Shown piece after piece: positions 1 to 11,217 of a stretch of DNA of 64,000 nucleotides. This DNA is from Harmothoe impar. Its lineage: Eukaryota > Annelida > Polychaeta > Phyllodocida > Polynoidae. The stretch is from positions 15,863,166 through 15,927,165 of the forward strand of contig OX381717.1 of assembly GCA_947462335.1 (NCBI GenBank). The letters run 5' to 3'. The first letter of the stretch is position 1, and each line of letters opens with the position of its first letter. Both the position numbers and the translations under genes were made by a program. The notes beneath the pieces were generated by a model that saw nothing but the letters and a program-made list of their open reading frames with translations, ran no database searches and was not told the origin of the DNA.

Positions 1-150
1 TATCAGTAGTGCAGCCTTTGGGAGTAGAGTCGCCATGGCCCTATAAATGCATCATGACAACAAAAACATTAGATCAGTATTTAGTGTAAGAGTTAAGATT
101 GAGTCATGTATATTGCATGTTTTTAAACTGAATGCTTATTTTGATTGAAG

Positions 151-319
151 GAGTTGAGACATTTCAAATATCAATGGAAGCGACACAATGTAATAAAATC
201 AATGAGGCTGAACAGAAACCTGTCACACTACTGTACAAATAGTGGGAGAGATATAAATCAGAGGAAAACTATTTTACTGTTAGACAGAACAGACTATGCT
301 ATCTTCAATTTCTTAATTG
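151..319 (+). CDS. FAM20: FAM20-family secretory kinase, internal exon (third from the end)
   Basis: Internal coding exon of a gene that starts left of the window. The acceptor is the AG at 149-150, with exon sequence from GAG at 151 in phase 0; the donor is ATTG|GTGAGT, phase 1. The 56-codon exon ends LLDRTDYAIFNFLIG, which corresponds to the conserved FAM20 stretch LLD..D..IFDFLMG just before the catalytic loop. An SHYC motif upstream corresponds to the FAM20 PYC cysteine. It joins the exon at 755 in phase (1/1). Family knowledge: FAM20 proteins are Golgi/secreted atypical kinases; FAM20C phosphorylates secreted proteins at S-x-E, FAM20B phosphorylates xylose in proteoglycan linkers, and FAM20A is a pseudokinase partner of FAM20C. 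The acceptor has a weak pyrimidine tract, so the left boundary is less certain than the right one. Confidence 0.72.
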
Positions 320-754
320 GTGAGTAAGGTTAAATCTTATGTCAATGAATTTGTATCCTGATAATAAGCACTGGTATACAGCCATCATGAAAATATATTG
401 AAGGTGAAATACGCCTTTATAAAAATGACTGTGACAAATATTTCCTATGTAAATCAAAATGTTATCTACTTATTTACATGTACGTACTGTTACCTAATAT
501 GTTATCCCTAATCCTCCCAAATATATCATCAACAGTATGGCCTTATTGTATTTATAATTGTATGATGCCTTGATGTTGCAGCACAAAAGTTGTCCGCCTG
601 AAGAATTAAAAAAAGAAATAGTACATTCATATCAATAAGAAAACAGATAAATGAAATTAAAACAAAACCAAAGAAGGTTTATTTAAGGAATCATACACTG
701 ATAAGATATTTGCTAATTTAAGGTTCATATACCTATTTCATATTCCTACCCCAG

Positions 755-830
755 ACAACAGTGACAGATTTCTTATCGATTACCTGTATTCAAATCAAAC
801 AAGTTCTGTGTGTTTGGATCAAGGCAGAGG
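755..830 (+). CDS. FAM20: FAM20-family secretory kinase, exon with catalytic loop and metal-binding motif
   Basis: A 76-nt exon between a good acceptor (TATTCCTACCCCAG|AC) and donor (AGAGG|GTAAGG). It enters in phase 1 and leaves in phase 2, matching both neighbouring exons. It encodes DNSDRFLIDYL, then a short linker, then CLDQGR, completed by the next exon to LDQGRGFG. In FAM20C the equivalent places are N-x-D-R-H-H (catalytic Asp) and L-D-N-G-R-G-F-G (metal-binding Asp, the DFG equivalent). Both Asp are kept here, but the His-His after D-R is replaced by Phe-Leu. The exon is too small to be seen by ORF length; it is supported by phase, splice sites and the motif continuing across the next junction. 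Confidence 0.75.
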
Positions 831-1455
831 GTAAGGAAAACTTATCATCAATACACAGATACAGTCAGGGCTTGATAAACTAGCTGGTGACTATCTAGCA
901 TTTCGCGTAAAACTTCACATAAAAGTGTAACTTGCATATAAACAGTCCCCTAACTTGAAAGAATCATATAAACCTGTCAAAGCATCTGATCATTGTAACT
1001 TTAGTATTGTAGTATACATGTATTTATTAACTTGCATATAAGCCACACCCTAACTTTGTTCTGATCCTATAAGCCCAACTGGCCATCTGTCTTGTGTACT
1101 AGAAGTGGCTTATATGCAAGGTTTTACAGCAGTTCTCCTTTATTCAATTGTCACATTCAATATCTGTCATATTTTATATATGATTATTGAGGTCTGATTG
1201 TAGGATGGATGAACAAAATATGCATCTATCTGTCAAATTATTTTAAGGGAATATGCTCCGAATAAGGCAATACACTGTCAAATTGTTTTTAAGGGAATAC
1301 ACTCCCTTAACTAGTGCTGTGTTAGCAATGTAAATGTCCTGGAAAGGTCAATGACATTCAAGTTACTTTAAGTGGCCTTTAATTGAATCTATTTTACTTA
1401 AATGGTTTCTTTAAGCATATTCAATTTAGAGCTGCATCAACCTTTAATTTTGCAG

Positions 1456-1747
1456 ATTTGGTCATGCCTTCATGGATACAACACTACTGCTGGATCCTCT
1501 GACAGACTGCTGCCTTATACGGCACTCCACTCTGGAAAGGCTTCTGTATTTTGAAGGGGGTTCCCCCAAGCTGAGTGATGTCATGAGGGAATCCCTGTCA
1601 CAAGACCTGCTAGCTCCTGTCCTATTGGAGGAGCACCTGCTGGCTCTAGATAGACGAGTTAAGATTATCCTTAAGAAGGTCTTTTTGTGTATAAAACTAC
1701 ATAAGAGTCACAGGAACGTTGTGGTGGATGATGGACATGTTTATTAG
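1456..1747 (+). CDS. FAM20: FAM20-family secretory kinase, terminal exon with stop codon
   Basis: The acceptor TTTAATTTTGCAG precedes A-TTT-GGT, a phase 2 entry that completes Gly of the LDQGRGFG motif from the previous exon. The exon then reads GHAFMDTTLLLDPL, TDCCLIRHSTLERL, LSDVMRESLSQDLLAPVL and EEHLLALDRR, and ends with VVVDDGHVY and TAG at 1745-1747. Each block matches the C-terminal lobe of FAM20 kinases: QCCRIRKST with paired cysteines, LSDVMRESL...PVL, and the invariant LDRR. The LSDVMRESL wording is closest to FAM20A/C as I remember those sequences, rather than to FAM20B. Family membership is solid; the A/B/C assignment and catalytic activity are not settled. An ATTAAA at about 1873 could be the poly(A) signal. 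Confidence 0.85.
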
Positions 1748-4405
1748 AGAACAACTTTGGTCACTTTTGAGCTACGGAAACAAAAATATAAGAACACACC
1801 CATTTAATCAGCACCAGTATACAGTATAAACACCAGAGTACACAAGTGGGGGCATATGTGTGGCTAGACTGAATTAAAGGTGAATTACTGACAATGTATT
1901 ACAATGTGGATATGCAAAACATTATATATATTTTCTGAATCTGTAAGTTATTATTTATTGTTACTGTTATTGTTTTGATGTTGATACACCCATGCCTATG
2001 GCTATAATCTATTGGCTTTGGTAATTGAATCCTTTTCTTAAGGAAAGGGTCCCCCATGTAAATCCATCACACACCCTACGAGTAGGAGGAAGGGGACCTT
2101 TCTTTTGTCGCGTAGTCACATGAGACAAATATAACGTTGAATATCCATTGATCTGTAAACATATATACCAAATGGATGCCTGTATGCAACGACAGGGTCA
2201 TAAATGCAATGAACTCAATGTGCCTGCTCAATTAACCAAGCGACAAAAAAGATAAATGTTTTTTTTAAAATAGACTGTCTTTACTGTCATCAGTGTGCTC
2301 AGCTAGTTCAAGTGACTGAATATAACTATTAGTCTTATGATTACCTATAATCAATATAATATTAACCGAAGTTTAATTCCACATGATATCCATGTAAGAC
2401 TTGATTATACACAGACCATTTATGATTGTGCACTGTATAGAAATATTACGAGTCTTTCCTTGACAAAATGTATTGGTATAGGTGGGTGGCATCTATCATT
2501 TCGAGTTGAGTTTTCTGACAGGGACCTTACCCTTTATGATGCAAGTATTGCTGTCCCTCCACCATGAGTCAAATCGGAGTGAAGATCAGACATCTGGGCT
2601 TTATGTAAGGGAGATGGCATTTTAAGCTACAACAATTTAACTGAATATGTTAATACGTAGCATTAACATTGGTATATTAAGCCAGTGTATTGTTACCCCC
2701 CCCCCCCCTGGTTGGCCGCTGCTCCTCCAGGGGGTGCTGCTGTATAGGTAGCAGTGGTTCTGTATTCTCTCACCAGATGGCCTCTCCGTGTCGGCGTCAT
2801 TTGAAATATCACAGTTGATTTTGAATTTACTTGTGTTTACTTGCATGTTTGAACTTTTATTGTTCACTGAGAAATAAGAGGGCAGGTTAGGCCAGCCATG
2901 CGCATGAAGCACCATTACATATGTCTCGTGTTCTATTCATTATATATACGATAGCATCAATATATGTATCAATAGGGCACCGCAGTGTAAACCGTGAATA
3001 TTGCTTCAATAAAAATCTTACAATCACACATAGCTGGCCCAAGTAAAACACATATGGGCCCCAGGGACCAAAGCTGAATGGGTCATTCTCGACAGAGAGT
3101 ACTTTCAGAAGACACTCTGAACAAGAATGGGAGAATGTTGAGGCAAAGTGTGAGCTACAATAGACTGGTGGTGCCACCTGGTGTGGTGGTGAGGGCACTA
3201 GGTGTTTGGTTAGGGGGAAAAGTAGACTGGTAGCCTGTCAGTCTTCTACAGACAGGAATAGGCCACCATCCTTTATGATGTCATGGTCACCGTTCATCAT
3301 TGTATCCTGGGGGAATCCCTCGGGGAATCCAAGTCATGTGACACAGGGCATTCACATGATCCATAGACCAAAAGTATATTCACATGGGCAGGAAACCAGA
3401 GCAGACGCAAAGTGAGCCTGGTTTGGCTACTACTTGTCTCTATGTTAGAGAGTCAGGCAGGCCAGTCTAGGGAAAAACTAGATAAAGACTTTTTAACAAA
3501 GATGACACCGATCCACAAGGGCATGCTAAGAAAGGTTTAAGTAGCATCACAAACATACATACCGGCATATCTCACCGTTGGTGTCCTGGGAGTCGTGACT
3601 TGAATACTTAGCAACATAATATAGCTGTGCTGACAGCTACCGTAAAACCTCTCTACTAAACTATTCTTTTTTGACATCTTAGGCTTGATTCAGCTTATAG
3701 CATTGTCTCAAAGACGGGGGTCGGCTTATAAGGTATGTATTTTATCAAATATATTATAGTTTAAACATGTTTAATTGGGCCCAAATTTGGCTTGTAATAT
3801 TCTTTCAAAGTTGAAGATCGACTCAAAAAGGAGGTCGGTTTATCTGAGAGCTTTTATGGTAGGCTCTGATTACACTAAAAACCTTAGCTGGGTCATAAGT
3901 GTTCAGTCCCGACCACTTTCAGTGACTTTGGGTGTTTACTCGGTACACTGAAAATCCATAGTTTGAAAGGGTTAGTCAGTACAGACTATCCTAGGTTGGT
4001 AATATGAGTGTAAGTACAAATAGCAAAGTTATATTCAAAAATGACCGAGGGGTCAGTCAGTAGTGGCTAACCTAGGCTCATCATTGGTGTGTTGTATTTG
4101 TATACCACTAGCTGGTGCCACCTGTGATGACCACTCAGTGGCCCCCCCTGGAAAGTAAAAGACTAAGGTGGGTTGGTCAGTACTGACCAACCTGACAAAA
4201 AAAACTTAGCTAGGTTGGTTGTAAAGGGAGCCAAAAATTGACTAGCTAGCTTAGGCAGTAGTGACTAAGAGATTGGTGGTATAGGGAGCCTAGGAATATC
4301 AGTGTAGGCACTTGGTGTTTTTAGGCTGGAGAACACCTGAGGTGTTCAGTCTGGCTACACTGAAAACCCAGGCCTGGATAAAGGTGTTCATGCTGATTAC
4401 TTTAG
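1748..4405. other. Intergenic stretch downstream of the FAM20 gene
   Basis: No convincing exon seen on either strand. It contains a poly(C) run at 2697-2708. About 3640-3853 has a degenerate member of the TACCGTAA / cttataagcc repeat type, and 3866-4300 has many short ctaggttggtcagtactgacc repeats. Short open frames here lack splice context and family resemblance. Confidence 0.5.
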
Positions 4406-4585
4406 GTGTTCGTGCCCAGTTCAATACCATTTGGCTATAATTGCAGTGCAGTTTACTTTCCAATTGACCCATATATTGCTCTATCGAAACCAGTCGTGTT
4501 TGTGCCCAGGTCATTACCAGTTGGCTAAAATTGCAGTGCAGTTTATTTTCCAATTGACCCATATATTGCTCTATCGAAACCAGTC
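4406..4585. repeat. 90 bp direct tandem duplication (2 units)
   Basis: Units at 4406-4495 and 4496-4585 begin gtgtt(c/t)gtgccca and end ctatcgaaaccagtc. They differ at only a few positions. The unit is a multiple of three, so open frames cross it, but nothing suggests coding. The end of the unit and the following cagtctagcttcc...ggttacc...gacaac are shared with dispersed copies near 26860 and 27225. Confidence 0.85.
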
Positions 4586-4781
4586 TAGCTTCCTACTCTG
4601 GTTACCATGACAACTTAATAGATTACAGACCCTGGAAACTATAGACATACAAACTCAGAGAGTCTCTTATCACGTTCTCAGTCACTGTTTTCCTCATAAA
4701 CTGCTGTGTGGAAAAAACATATAAATAAAACAGGAAAGCAAGGCAGGAGAGACAAAAATTATGTATAAATGTATACGTGTT

Positions 4782-5203
4782 AGATAGACTACACCTGGAC
4801 ACGGTTCTTCCATACACCCAGTGCCCCACAGGGTCAAGACGAGGTGTTATACACCGAGTCGATGACCAGTGGGCAGTGGGTATGTGGAAGGACCCTGGCC
4901 AGGTGTTGTCTATCTGACTTGACCCTCGGGTATGCAATATAACCAAGGTGCTAATCCTTTGTCTCAGCCCTTCACCGTGGGTTAAATGTCTTTAAACCAC
5001 GGTGGTGGGGCAGAACAATAGAGTTCGCACCTTGGTTATACAGCATACCCTGGTTTAAATCAGATAGACAATGGTTATGAAAAGGTATGAAGATTAACCA
5101 CAGCTTGCTGGTAGGGCGACTTGGGCTTCGCCCTCGTCTGGCCCCCACCAGCAAGCTGTGGTTAATTCTACATACCTTTTCATAACCATTGTCTATCTAT
5201 TAC
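4782..5203. repeat. Three consecutive hairpins (foldbacks) bounded by GATAGACA / TGTCTATC
   Basis: Three imperfect palindromes lie end to end. The first spans about 4782-4917, from TAGATAGACTACACCTGG to CCAGGTGTTGTCTATCTG. The second spans about 4906-5073, from TGTCTATCTGACTTGACCC to the inverse with GGTATGC and AACCAAGGTGC arms. The third spans about 5060-5203, with arms around GACAATGGTTATGAAAAGG and CACAGCTTGCTGG. Each boundary carries the GATAGACA motif, and neighbouring units share it. The arms of the third are nearly perfect over about 50 bp. Confidence 0.8.
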
Positions 5204-5350
5204 GTATACATCCTATCAGTGACAAGGGGTGGGGGGAGACGTAACTAGCAGGGGAGCAGGGACCCAGCCTACCTTCCCTCTCCGTACTCCATTTGTGATG
5301 ACTGTACCCTGTAATTATGGTTTTCCGAGACAAGACGCTATAAAATGTAA

Positions 5351-5586
5351 CCCTTTAAGGACAGCATGTCGCTAAGAAATCAAAATTTGTAATATGATGC
5401 ACAAATGCAGACCCAGCAGGTAACTCAGTAGTGCTGCATTGGTGCATCATGCCAACCCATTGGAAGTGCATCAACCCACTAAGGTCGGCATAATGCTTAA
5501 ATGCAGGATTGGCAAGTCACTGCAGAAAGCAGCATTCATACCCCGTGGGTGATGCAGCAAGTCATTGTGCCATCCTAGGAAGGGTA
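5351..5586. mobile_element. TGATGCA-type miniature element (TTAA group), degenerate
   Basis: Starts CCCTTTAAGGACAGCATG after GTAA and contains the family's inner palindromes: atgcagacccagcaggtaactc, then gctgcattggtgcatcatgcc. The right end is degenerate. The better copies at 8123-8610 define the family. Confidence 0.6.
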
Positions 5587-5723
5587 AGACCAGCATAGTC
5601 TTCTTCATCACCATGATGCTGTAATGCATTGGTACAGTTATGTATCATACCAACCATACAGGGTTGATACACTCCCAAAGGATCAGCATGATGCATGGTC
5701 GCCCTGGGCCTGGGAATCTTGCT

Positions 5724-5977
5724 TAGGCCAAAAAAGCACCCGACCGACCCTATGTAAACAGGGCCGACCCTACGTTTTTTCATGCAAGAAATTTACATAT
5801 TTTTACACTTTTTTGGGGTCAATTTTAGGGTTACAAAGTTTAAAAAAAACACCCATTTTCACACTTTTTTGGGTCAATTTAGGGTATGTAAAACCAATAA
5901 AATAAAAATAAAATCCGAACTACCGACCCTAGAATTTCATCCCATGTTACCTCAAACAAAACATTTATTTGGCCATA
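5724..5977. repeat. TAGGCCAAAAAAG / ACCCGACCGACCCT repeat
   Basis: Begins TAGGCCAAAAAAGCACCCG, followed by CGACCGACCCTATG, and ends ACCTCAAACAAAACA...TTTGGCCATAGCC. The same sequence in the opposite orientation is at about 62597-62803 and again at 63797-64000. It is T-rich inside, with no coding sign. Probably a small interspersed repeat. Confidence 0.65.
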
Positions 5978-6246
5978 GCCAGGTTGGGTCAGCTATAGAA
6001 ATTTATAGCACATTTACCTATGCGGCCCTCAAAGGGTTACACTCTACCATATGGCGTACTTACAATGTCTTTGATCAATGAAGGTCAGATCCTTCAGCAC
6101 ATAGTCGGATGCTTTGAATTAGATTAATAGGATCTAGATAAACTGATTATCTTAGCGAACACAATTTACTGCTTGCGTCACAAAGAGTCTATTGTTGATG
6201 TGGAAACAACTTTCTCCCAGTTTGCACAAACAGATCTACACAACAA

Positions 6247-6491
6247 CCCTGTAAAGACAGCATAATGCATTGATGCATCATGCCCTTGGTCGTCATGATG
6301 TATGAATTCAGCCCTGGCGAGAGTAACTTGCCAGGGCTGCATCCAAGCATCAGGCTGACCCTATGAAGTTGAGAGACTCCCGTAGGGCCCGCAAGATGCA
6401 CCAATGCAGCACGGGCGAGTTACTTGCCGGGGCTGTATTGATGCATCGTGATGACGCATGTCATCTTTTAGCGACATCCGTCCTTAAAGGG
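6247..6491. mobile_element. TGATGCA-type miniature element
   Basis: Left end CCCTGTAAAGACAGCATAATGC, right end GACATCCGTCCTTAAAGGG, so the ends are inverted repeats. The interior carries several nested TGATGCAT / ATGCATCA palindromes and a GAGTTACTTGCCGGGG block common to all copies. Confidence 0.7.
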
Positions 6492-6639
6492 TTTAAATAG
6501 GGACCTTCACCTTGCCCTGAAACTAGGACCAATCTCAGTCCTAGAAGCAGGGCACACCTGCCTTAGATACCGTTGCCCTGGTATAGACAGATGCAGTAGA
6601 AGAGGGTGACTTTTCAGAAAAGTTATGGCGGAAAACTTA

Positions 6640-6735
6640 GTCATTGGATCGGTCAGGAATCGAACCACAGACTGTGCTGATCGTTACACTACCAACCTGT
6701 GTCTGACTGTTCTCTGCTCCCTATGTTACTGGATC
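6640..6735 (-). repeat. tRNA-derived SINE-like fragment
   Basis: The reverse complement contains GGTTGGTAGTGTAACGATC (A-box-like) and, about 30 nt later, GTGGTTCGATTCC (B-box-like), the spacing expected for a Pol III internal promoter. The T stem does not pair properly, so it is not a functional tRNA gene. No clear tail or target duplication found. Confidence 0.42.
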
Positions 6736-7487
6736 GGTATGGTACAGAGGGGGAGGATGACCCAGGTGTTTCACCCCTTCCGGCTCTCCACCAGGGTACG
6801 GGGAATCCGACCCCTCGCTTTTTTGAACACATCTGGAGCGTGACTGACATGTATATATCCTGAAAATCCTGCATTCTAATGTTTTTTATTTGAAATATGA
6901 TTATCCCATGAATCCCCTCCTATGAGATATTTGCAGGTATAGCTATTGCATGAAACCTTACTATGAAAATCATGAAACTTTATTATAAAAAACTTGTTCT
7001 TGATGCATTGGCCTATAGTGTCAGATGGTCTCAGATAAGGTTGTCGAGGTGACTAACCTGGTTCTGAGTCAATTCATGTCTAGCCAAGTGACTTGTCCAT
7101 TTAAAGCTACATCTGCCTGTCCCAAAGGCAGCAATACCATTAAATCACGCGTATAAGTCCAACTCTTGAATAAGCCACATCCTGAGTTCAGGCCAATCCT
7201 TTAATATTTGACTATGGTGACTCTTTGCAACTAAAACTCTCATATAAGCTGCACCCTGACTCTGTGCATATCCTATAAGCTGCACTGGCGATCTGACTCT
7301 CATACTAGCTGTGGCTTTTACGCAAACATTTACGGTAGTTAATCATTTCTTTCTAGTTAAACCCCTTCGGGAAATATTATGTTCATAACTAACAATTATG
7401 TCACAAATGTCATCGACCCAAGATTTAGATTCATAATTATAACAATATTTACATAAGAGATATAGGTATTAATGTACCTTCACCTTA

Positions 7488-7739
7488 GGGTCTGGTCATT
7501 TTTAACAACTGGGGGAGGGGAGCAAAAAGGATTGATGGATCAACATTTCTCTGGTCCCCCAACGAGAGGGGTCAAATTTTGTTTTGCCCCCTATTGGGTT
7601 CAAATTGATCGTGCTAAAAAGGGGTGAGATTTTTTTCCATCCCCCCCCCCTTAAGAGAGCTCTAAACCTTAATTGAGCCCCCTTATGGATCGAGACTTCT
7701 TTGCCCCCCCCCCCCGTTGATAAAAAAATGATCACTCCC
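7488..7739. mobile_element. GGGAGTGGTCATTTTT-type miniature element with TTA target duplication
   Basis: TTA at 7485-7487, then GGGTCTGGTCATTTTTAAC; the right end is AAAAAATGATCACTCCC followed by TTA at 7740-7742. The ends are inverted repeats and the interior is rich in long G and C runs. A 3 bp TWA duplication is typical of the PIF/Harbinger superfamily; that assignment is an inference. Confidence 0.75.
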
Positions 7740-7791
7740 TTAGACCATGAGTATACACTTGCATGACTGCCTGCAGAGCACTGTAGTTACT

Positions 7792-8024
7792 GGCTGTGTC
7801 TCAAGAACTTGGGCCAATGTATTTGTTTATGACCGGTTGCTGTCTATGACCGTTGCCGTCTATTTACAATTTTTATAAGGTTTTACCAAGCTCTACATTA
7901 AAATGTGTACCGTTCTATAGTTAAAGATGTATGCTTCCTTGCTAGCCGGTCATAGACGGCACCCGGTAATAGACGGCACCCAGTCATAGACAAAAACATT
8001 GGCCCAACTTCGTGAGACACAGCC
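7792..8024. mobile_element. GGCTGTGTCTCA miniature transposon, 4 bp target duplication TACT
   Basis: A 233 bp element. TACT at 7788-7791 precedes GGCTGTGTCTCA; the right end TGAGACACAGCC is followed by TACT at 8025-8028. Subterminal blocks ACTTGGGCCAATGT and ACATTGGCCCAACTT are inverted copies. Next to them are short units of the type tatgaccggttgc / ggtcatagacggcac, also inverted between the two halves. No coding capacity. Confidence 0.88.
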
Positions 8025-8122
8025 TACTACTTTTAACCCCCACCTAAAGTATATAAAACGTTGAGTACCTTTTATGTTCACCTCCCAACTGTTGTTGTAG
8101 GGCACAACTTTTAAGCCTTTAA

Positions 8123-8362
8123 CCCTTTAAGGGCAAATGTCTCTAAATGTCAATATTTATCAACATGATACACCAATGCAGCCCAAGCAAGTAACTCGCC
8201 AATACTGCATCGTCTTGACATGTCGGGCTATATCAACCCTGCAAGGTCTGCATGATGCAAATGCAGGGCTTATGCAACTGCAGCACTGATCAGTTCGCCC
8301 AGTGACTCATTCGTTCATCATGACGGCCCAGGACAGTAATGTTTTATGTCGTCTTCAAAGGG
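8123..8362. mobile_element. TGATGCA-type miniature element, TTAA-flanked
   Basis: TTAA at 8119-8122, then CCCTTTAAGGGCAAATGTC; the right end is TCGTCTTCAAAGGG, followed by TTAA at 8363-8366. That TTAA is also the left flank of the next copy. Confidence 0.75.
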
Positions 8363-8366
8363 TTAA

Positions 8367-8610
8367 CCATTTAAGGACAGATGTCACTAAAAGAAGACAT
8401 TTGTCGTCATGAATTTACCAATGCAGCCGCGGCAAGTTACTTGCCAGGGCTGCATTGGTGCATCATACCGACATTTCGGGGTTGTCCTGATCCTGTGTGG
8501 TCGGCATGATGCTTCAATGCAGCAATGGGAGGTTACGCATTTATGCATCATTTATGCATCATAACGACCAAGGCAATGATGCATTAATGCATTATGTCGT
8601 CCTCAAAGGG
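8367..8610. mobile_element. TGATGCA-type miniature element, TTAA-flanked, adjoining copy
   Basis: Lies between TTAA at 8363-8366 and TTAA at 8611-8614. Ends: CCATTTAAGGACAGATGTC and TGTCGTCCTCAAAGGG. The interior has GCAAGTTACTTGC and repeated ATGCATCAT palindromes. With the preceding copy it forms a tandem pair sharing one TTAA. Confidence 0.78.
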
Positions 8611-8904
8611 TTAAAGGCGACTCGTAAACACCGAACCTTTGACGGGTTAATTTGTCTCTGGCCACGTGCCTTATTGTATGCAACAACTGGGGCATGGTGA
8701 GATAGACAGCGCGGGGATGACTACTGATTTTTTCAAATTCGACCTGGTATTTGATCGGTGGCTGTTATAAGCAGTACTTCCTTGTTCCACGTTGTAGACT
8801 AGTGCTGCTTTTTACCCTACTGTGCTATACCGTCACTGCTCCCCAGGGAGCTGTTTCTTCACAGCATATTTAACCGAAATGGATAGCTATGAAGGCACCA
8901 GCGC

Positions 8905-8968
8905 CTCGGCGGTATGGTACGTAGAGCGTCCGACTTGAACTCTTGGGGTACCGTGTTCGGATCGCCAT
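8905..8968 (+). repeat. tRNA-derived SINE-like head
   Basis: GGTATGGTACGTAGAGCGTC resembles a D arm with A box. CCGACTTGAACTCTTGGGG resembles the anticodon-arm region of many invertebrate tRNA-derived SINEs, and GTGTTCGGATCGCC resembles a B box. A SINE body probably follows to about 9100, with repeated ATATCCACYGGAAGGGTGC units at 9035-9080. Confidence 0.5.
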
Positions 8969-9099
8969 GAAACTGCGGATTTTATGGGTGAAGAAATCTC
9001 AGAATTGCTCAGAGAGACCGGAAGGCTGCCTATATCCACTGGAAGGGTGCTGATATCCACCGGAAGGGTGCCGATATCATTAGATATCAGCACGGGAAT

Positions 9100-10284
9100 A
9101 TCACCCAAAAAGCACGATGAGTGGCCCAATCATGTAATAACTGTTTACATTTGGTATAAGGACATAGACGTGTTTCTCTGCATCTGATAGTGATCAATGC
9201 ATAGCTCCGTGCTAGAAATGAGGACCTCTGTATCAGAATGATATTTCGATGTTTCTCACCCTATGGCAGAAGGATAAATTGCCTCATTAATAAATGGCTT
9301 TGGTTAAATATCGGACCCCATACACTTTGTCATCCTTTGAAAGATAAGAAGGGAGGAAATCGTTTGTATGACAAAACAGAACTGATAATGGTTTATTTAG
9401 ACAGATATTATAGGGGCGTGGCAAGCAGTTCCAAACTAGGGGGAACTTAGAGGTATTTTGACCATTTTTGACCCCTTTTTACTTGACTTTTTTGGTTTGA
9501 CCTTTTTAGGAGTTGGTCAAAAGTGGAGGGGACATATCCCCCCCCCCCTCCGCCCCCCCGTTGCCTCGCCCCTGGATATTGGTTTTACACTATCAAAATT
9601 ACCATTCTATAAAATGTGATTCTCCAATACAGCTCATCTCAAGGCCCTTAAAAAAAATCCACCGACCTCCACTAGTTTATTTGGCCATGTTATTACCTGA
9701 ACATTTGTTATTTCTTTGTTTGGCCTTAGGACAGCAGGACCTAGCTGGCGTGTCTGGCCTGTCCTTCCAGCCCGGCTGGGGCTGGGGGGCACTTCTTTTA
9801 TTTTCTATAGTAACTATGTGCATACACAAAATAGCGGGATAGGGATACCTTTTGGGTCTTGGGGGGGGCGCCAAAAAGGGGCTTTTGGGTCATTTTTGGG
9901 GGAAGATGATTTTGGCCAAATATATCCAGCAAAAAACATTTTTACCCTCTAAAAAGTGATATATTTGGTGCGAATTTTCTGCTAAGAGTGTCCGATTTTA
10001 TCCAATTTAGTGGGGTAGAGGGGGCCAAGTTTTAGACTGATTTAAGGTTTCCTACGAAAAAGCGTCCGATTGTGACTGATTTAGGGTGACACCTCAGTAA
10101 AAGGGTTTTCTTTGAATATTTAGACGTCATCCCGCCAAAAGGGGTGTGTTTTGGAGAAGTTAAGTCCTGCCAAAAGGGTATCAATTCCAGAGTGATGAAG
10201 GCACATGGTATGCATAAAATCAAGAGTGTTCCCCCTCCGGCCTTCCAATACGCACACTGAATGACGTGACTGGGACTGGTGCGG
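9100..10284. other. Intergenic, no gene seen
   Basis: Contains a poly(C) tract at 9539-9560 with a block of repeats of the aagtggaggggacatatccccccc kind. At 9840-10230 there is a T/G-rich stretch with several short phrases such as tccgattt...gatttaggg. I found no exon or structural RNA. Confidence 0.4.
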
Positions 10285-10582
10285 TGGGTTTACTCTCGTT
10301 CCCAAATCCTCACAAGGAATGCTCTGGTGACAGCCAGTATGACCTTGAAGTTTGGATTTTGCTGGGTTTGGGCAATCCCTGCTGGTAGCTTGTAACCAGT
10401 GGACAGGAACCAGAATGTATGATGGTGCGTTTACCCGTATTTACCATCATACTTTCTGGTTCTATTTCTGGTTCCTGTTTGCTCCAAGCTAATTACAGGG
10501 ACTGCCTAAGTTCAAGGTCACACTAGCTGTTCCCAGAGCCTTCCTTCAGAAGGGTTTGGGAACGAGAGTACGGTGGGCTAAG
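10285..10582. repeat. Foldback element, about 300 bp imperfect palindrome
   Basis: The left arm begins GGTTTACTCTCGTTCCCAAA and the right arm ends TTTGGGAACGAGAGTACGG. Inside are matching blocks GGAATGCTCTGG / CCAGAGCCTTCC, TGACCTTGAA / TTCAAGGTCA and GGAACCAGAA / TTCTGGTTCC. The centre is near 10430. It could extrude as a hairpin. Confidence 0.8.
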
Positions 10583-11103
10583 CTAAGCGTTAGTAACTTA
10601 GTAGGATTCGGCCATCCAGTCGGGATGCTACCACCCCCCCCCCCCCCCAACCACACACACGATCCCATTCAAAATGCTGCACCATGGGCAGTAGGCCCCC
10701 TCTTCTACACGGTAACAAGCCATTGGGATGGTGGGTGGGTGACGGTTCCATTGTGTGAAGTAGAGAGGCCCATCGAGTCGTGGCTTTTATTGCAAGGTTG
10801 GCTACATGCTTCCAGGTCCAGCGCCGGGGTTCAGCGGCCTGATTAAATTCTAAAAAAAAGCAGGGTTATACTTTGATTATTTAAAGTGGAGTATGGTTTA
10901 ATTGTTTTCTTTTACAATAATTAACACATTTGAATCAAAAAGTAATCCTAAATTGTAGAAATAAAAGAAATGTACACACCTTTAGAGGGCAGACTATATT
11001 TGGCTGCGTAGTCAGAAAACCAGAGGTGCTATGGTTATCATCGGTTTCTAATAATAACAAACACAAAATGTCTAATTTCTCACCAAGGAATCATTTAATG
11101 ATA

Positions 11104-11217
11104 AATACAGGATTGATAAAACTGACTTTGGGGGGGTCCGTATCAGGTATCAACTTTTAAGTATCAGGCTGAAGGGCCGATGCAGATGCCCCAAAGTCAG
11201 TTTTACTAATCCTGTCA
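11104..11217. repeat. Hairpin with 25 bp arms
   Basis: The left arm ACAGGATTGATAAAACTGAC is mirrored by the right arm GTCAGTTTTACTAATCCTGT around a loop of about 60 nt containing GTATCA repeats. Confidence 0.75.

Noticed and set aside
6640..6735. Functional tRNA gene on the minus strand
   Set aside because: A- and B-box-like sequences exist, but acceptor and T stems do not pair; kept only as a SINE-like fragment.
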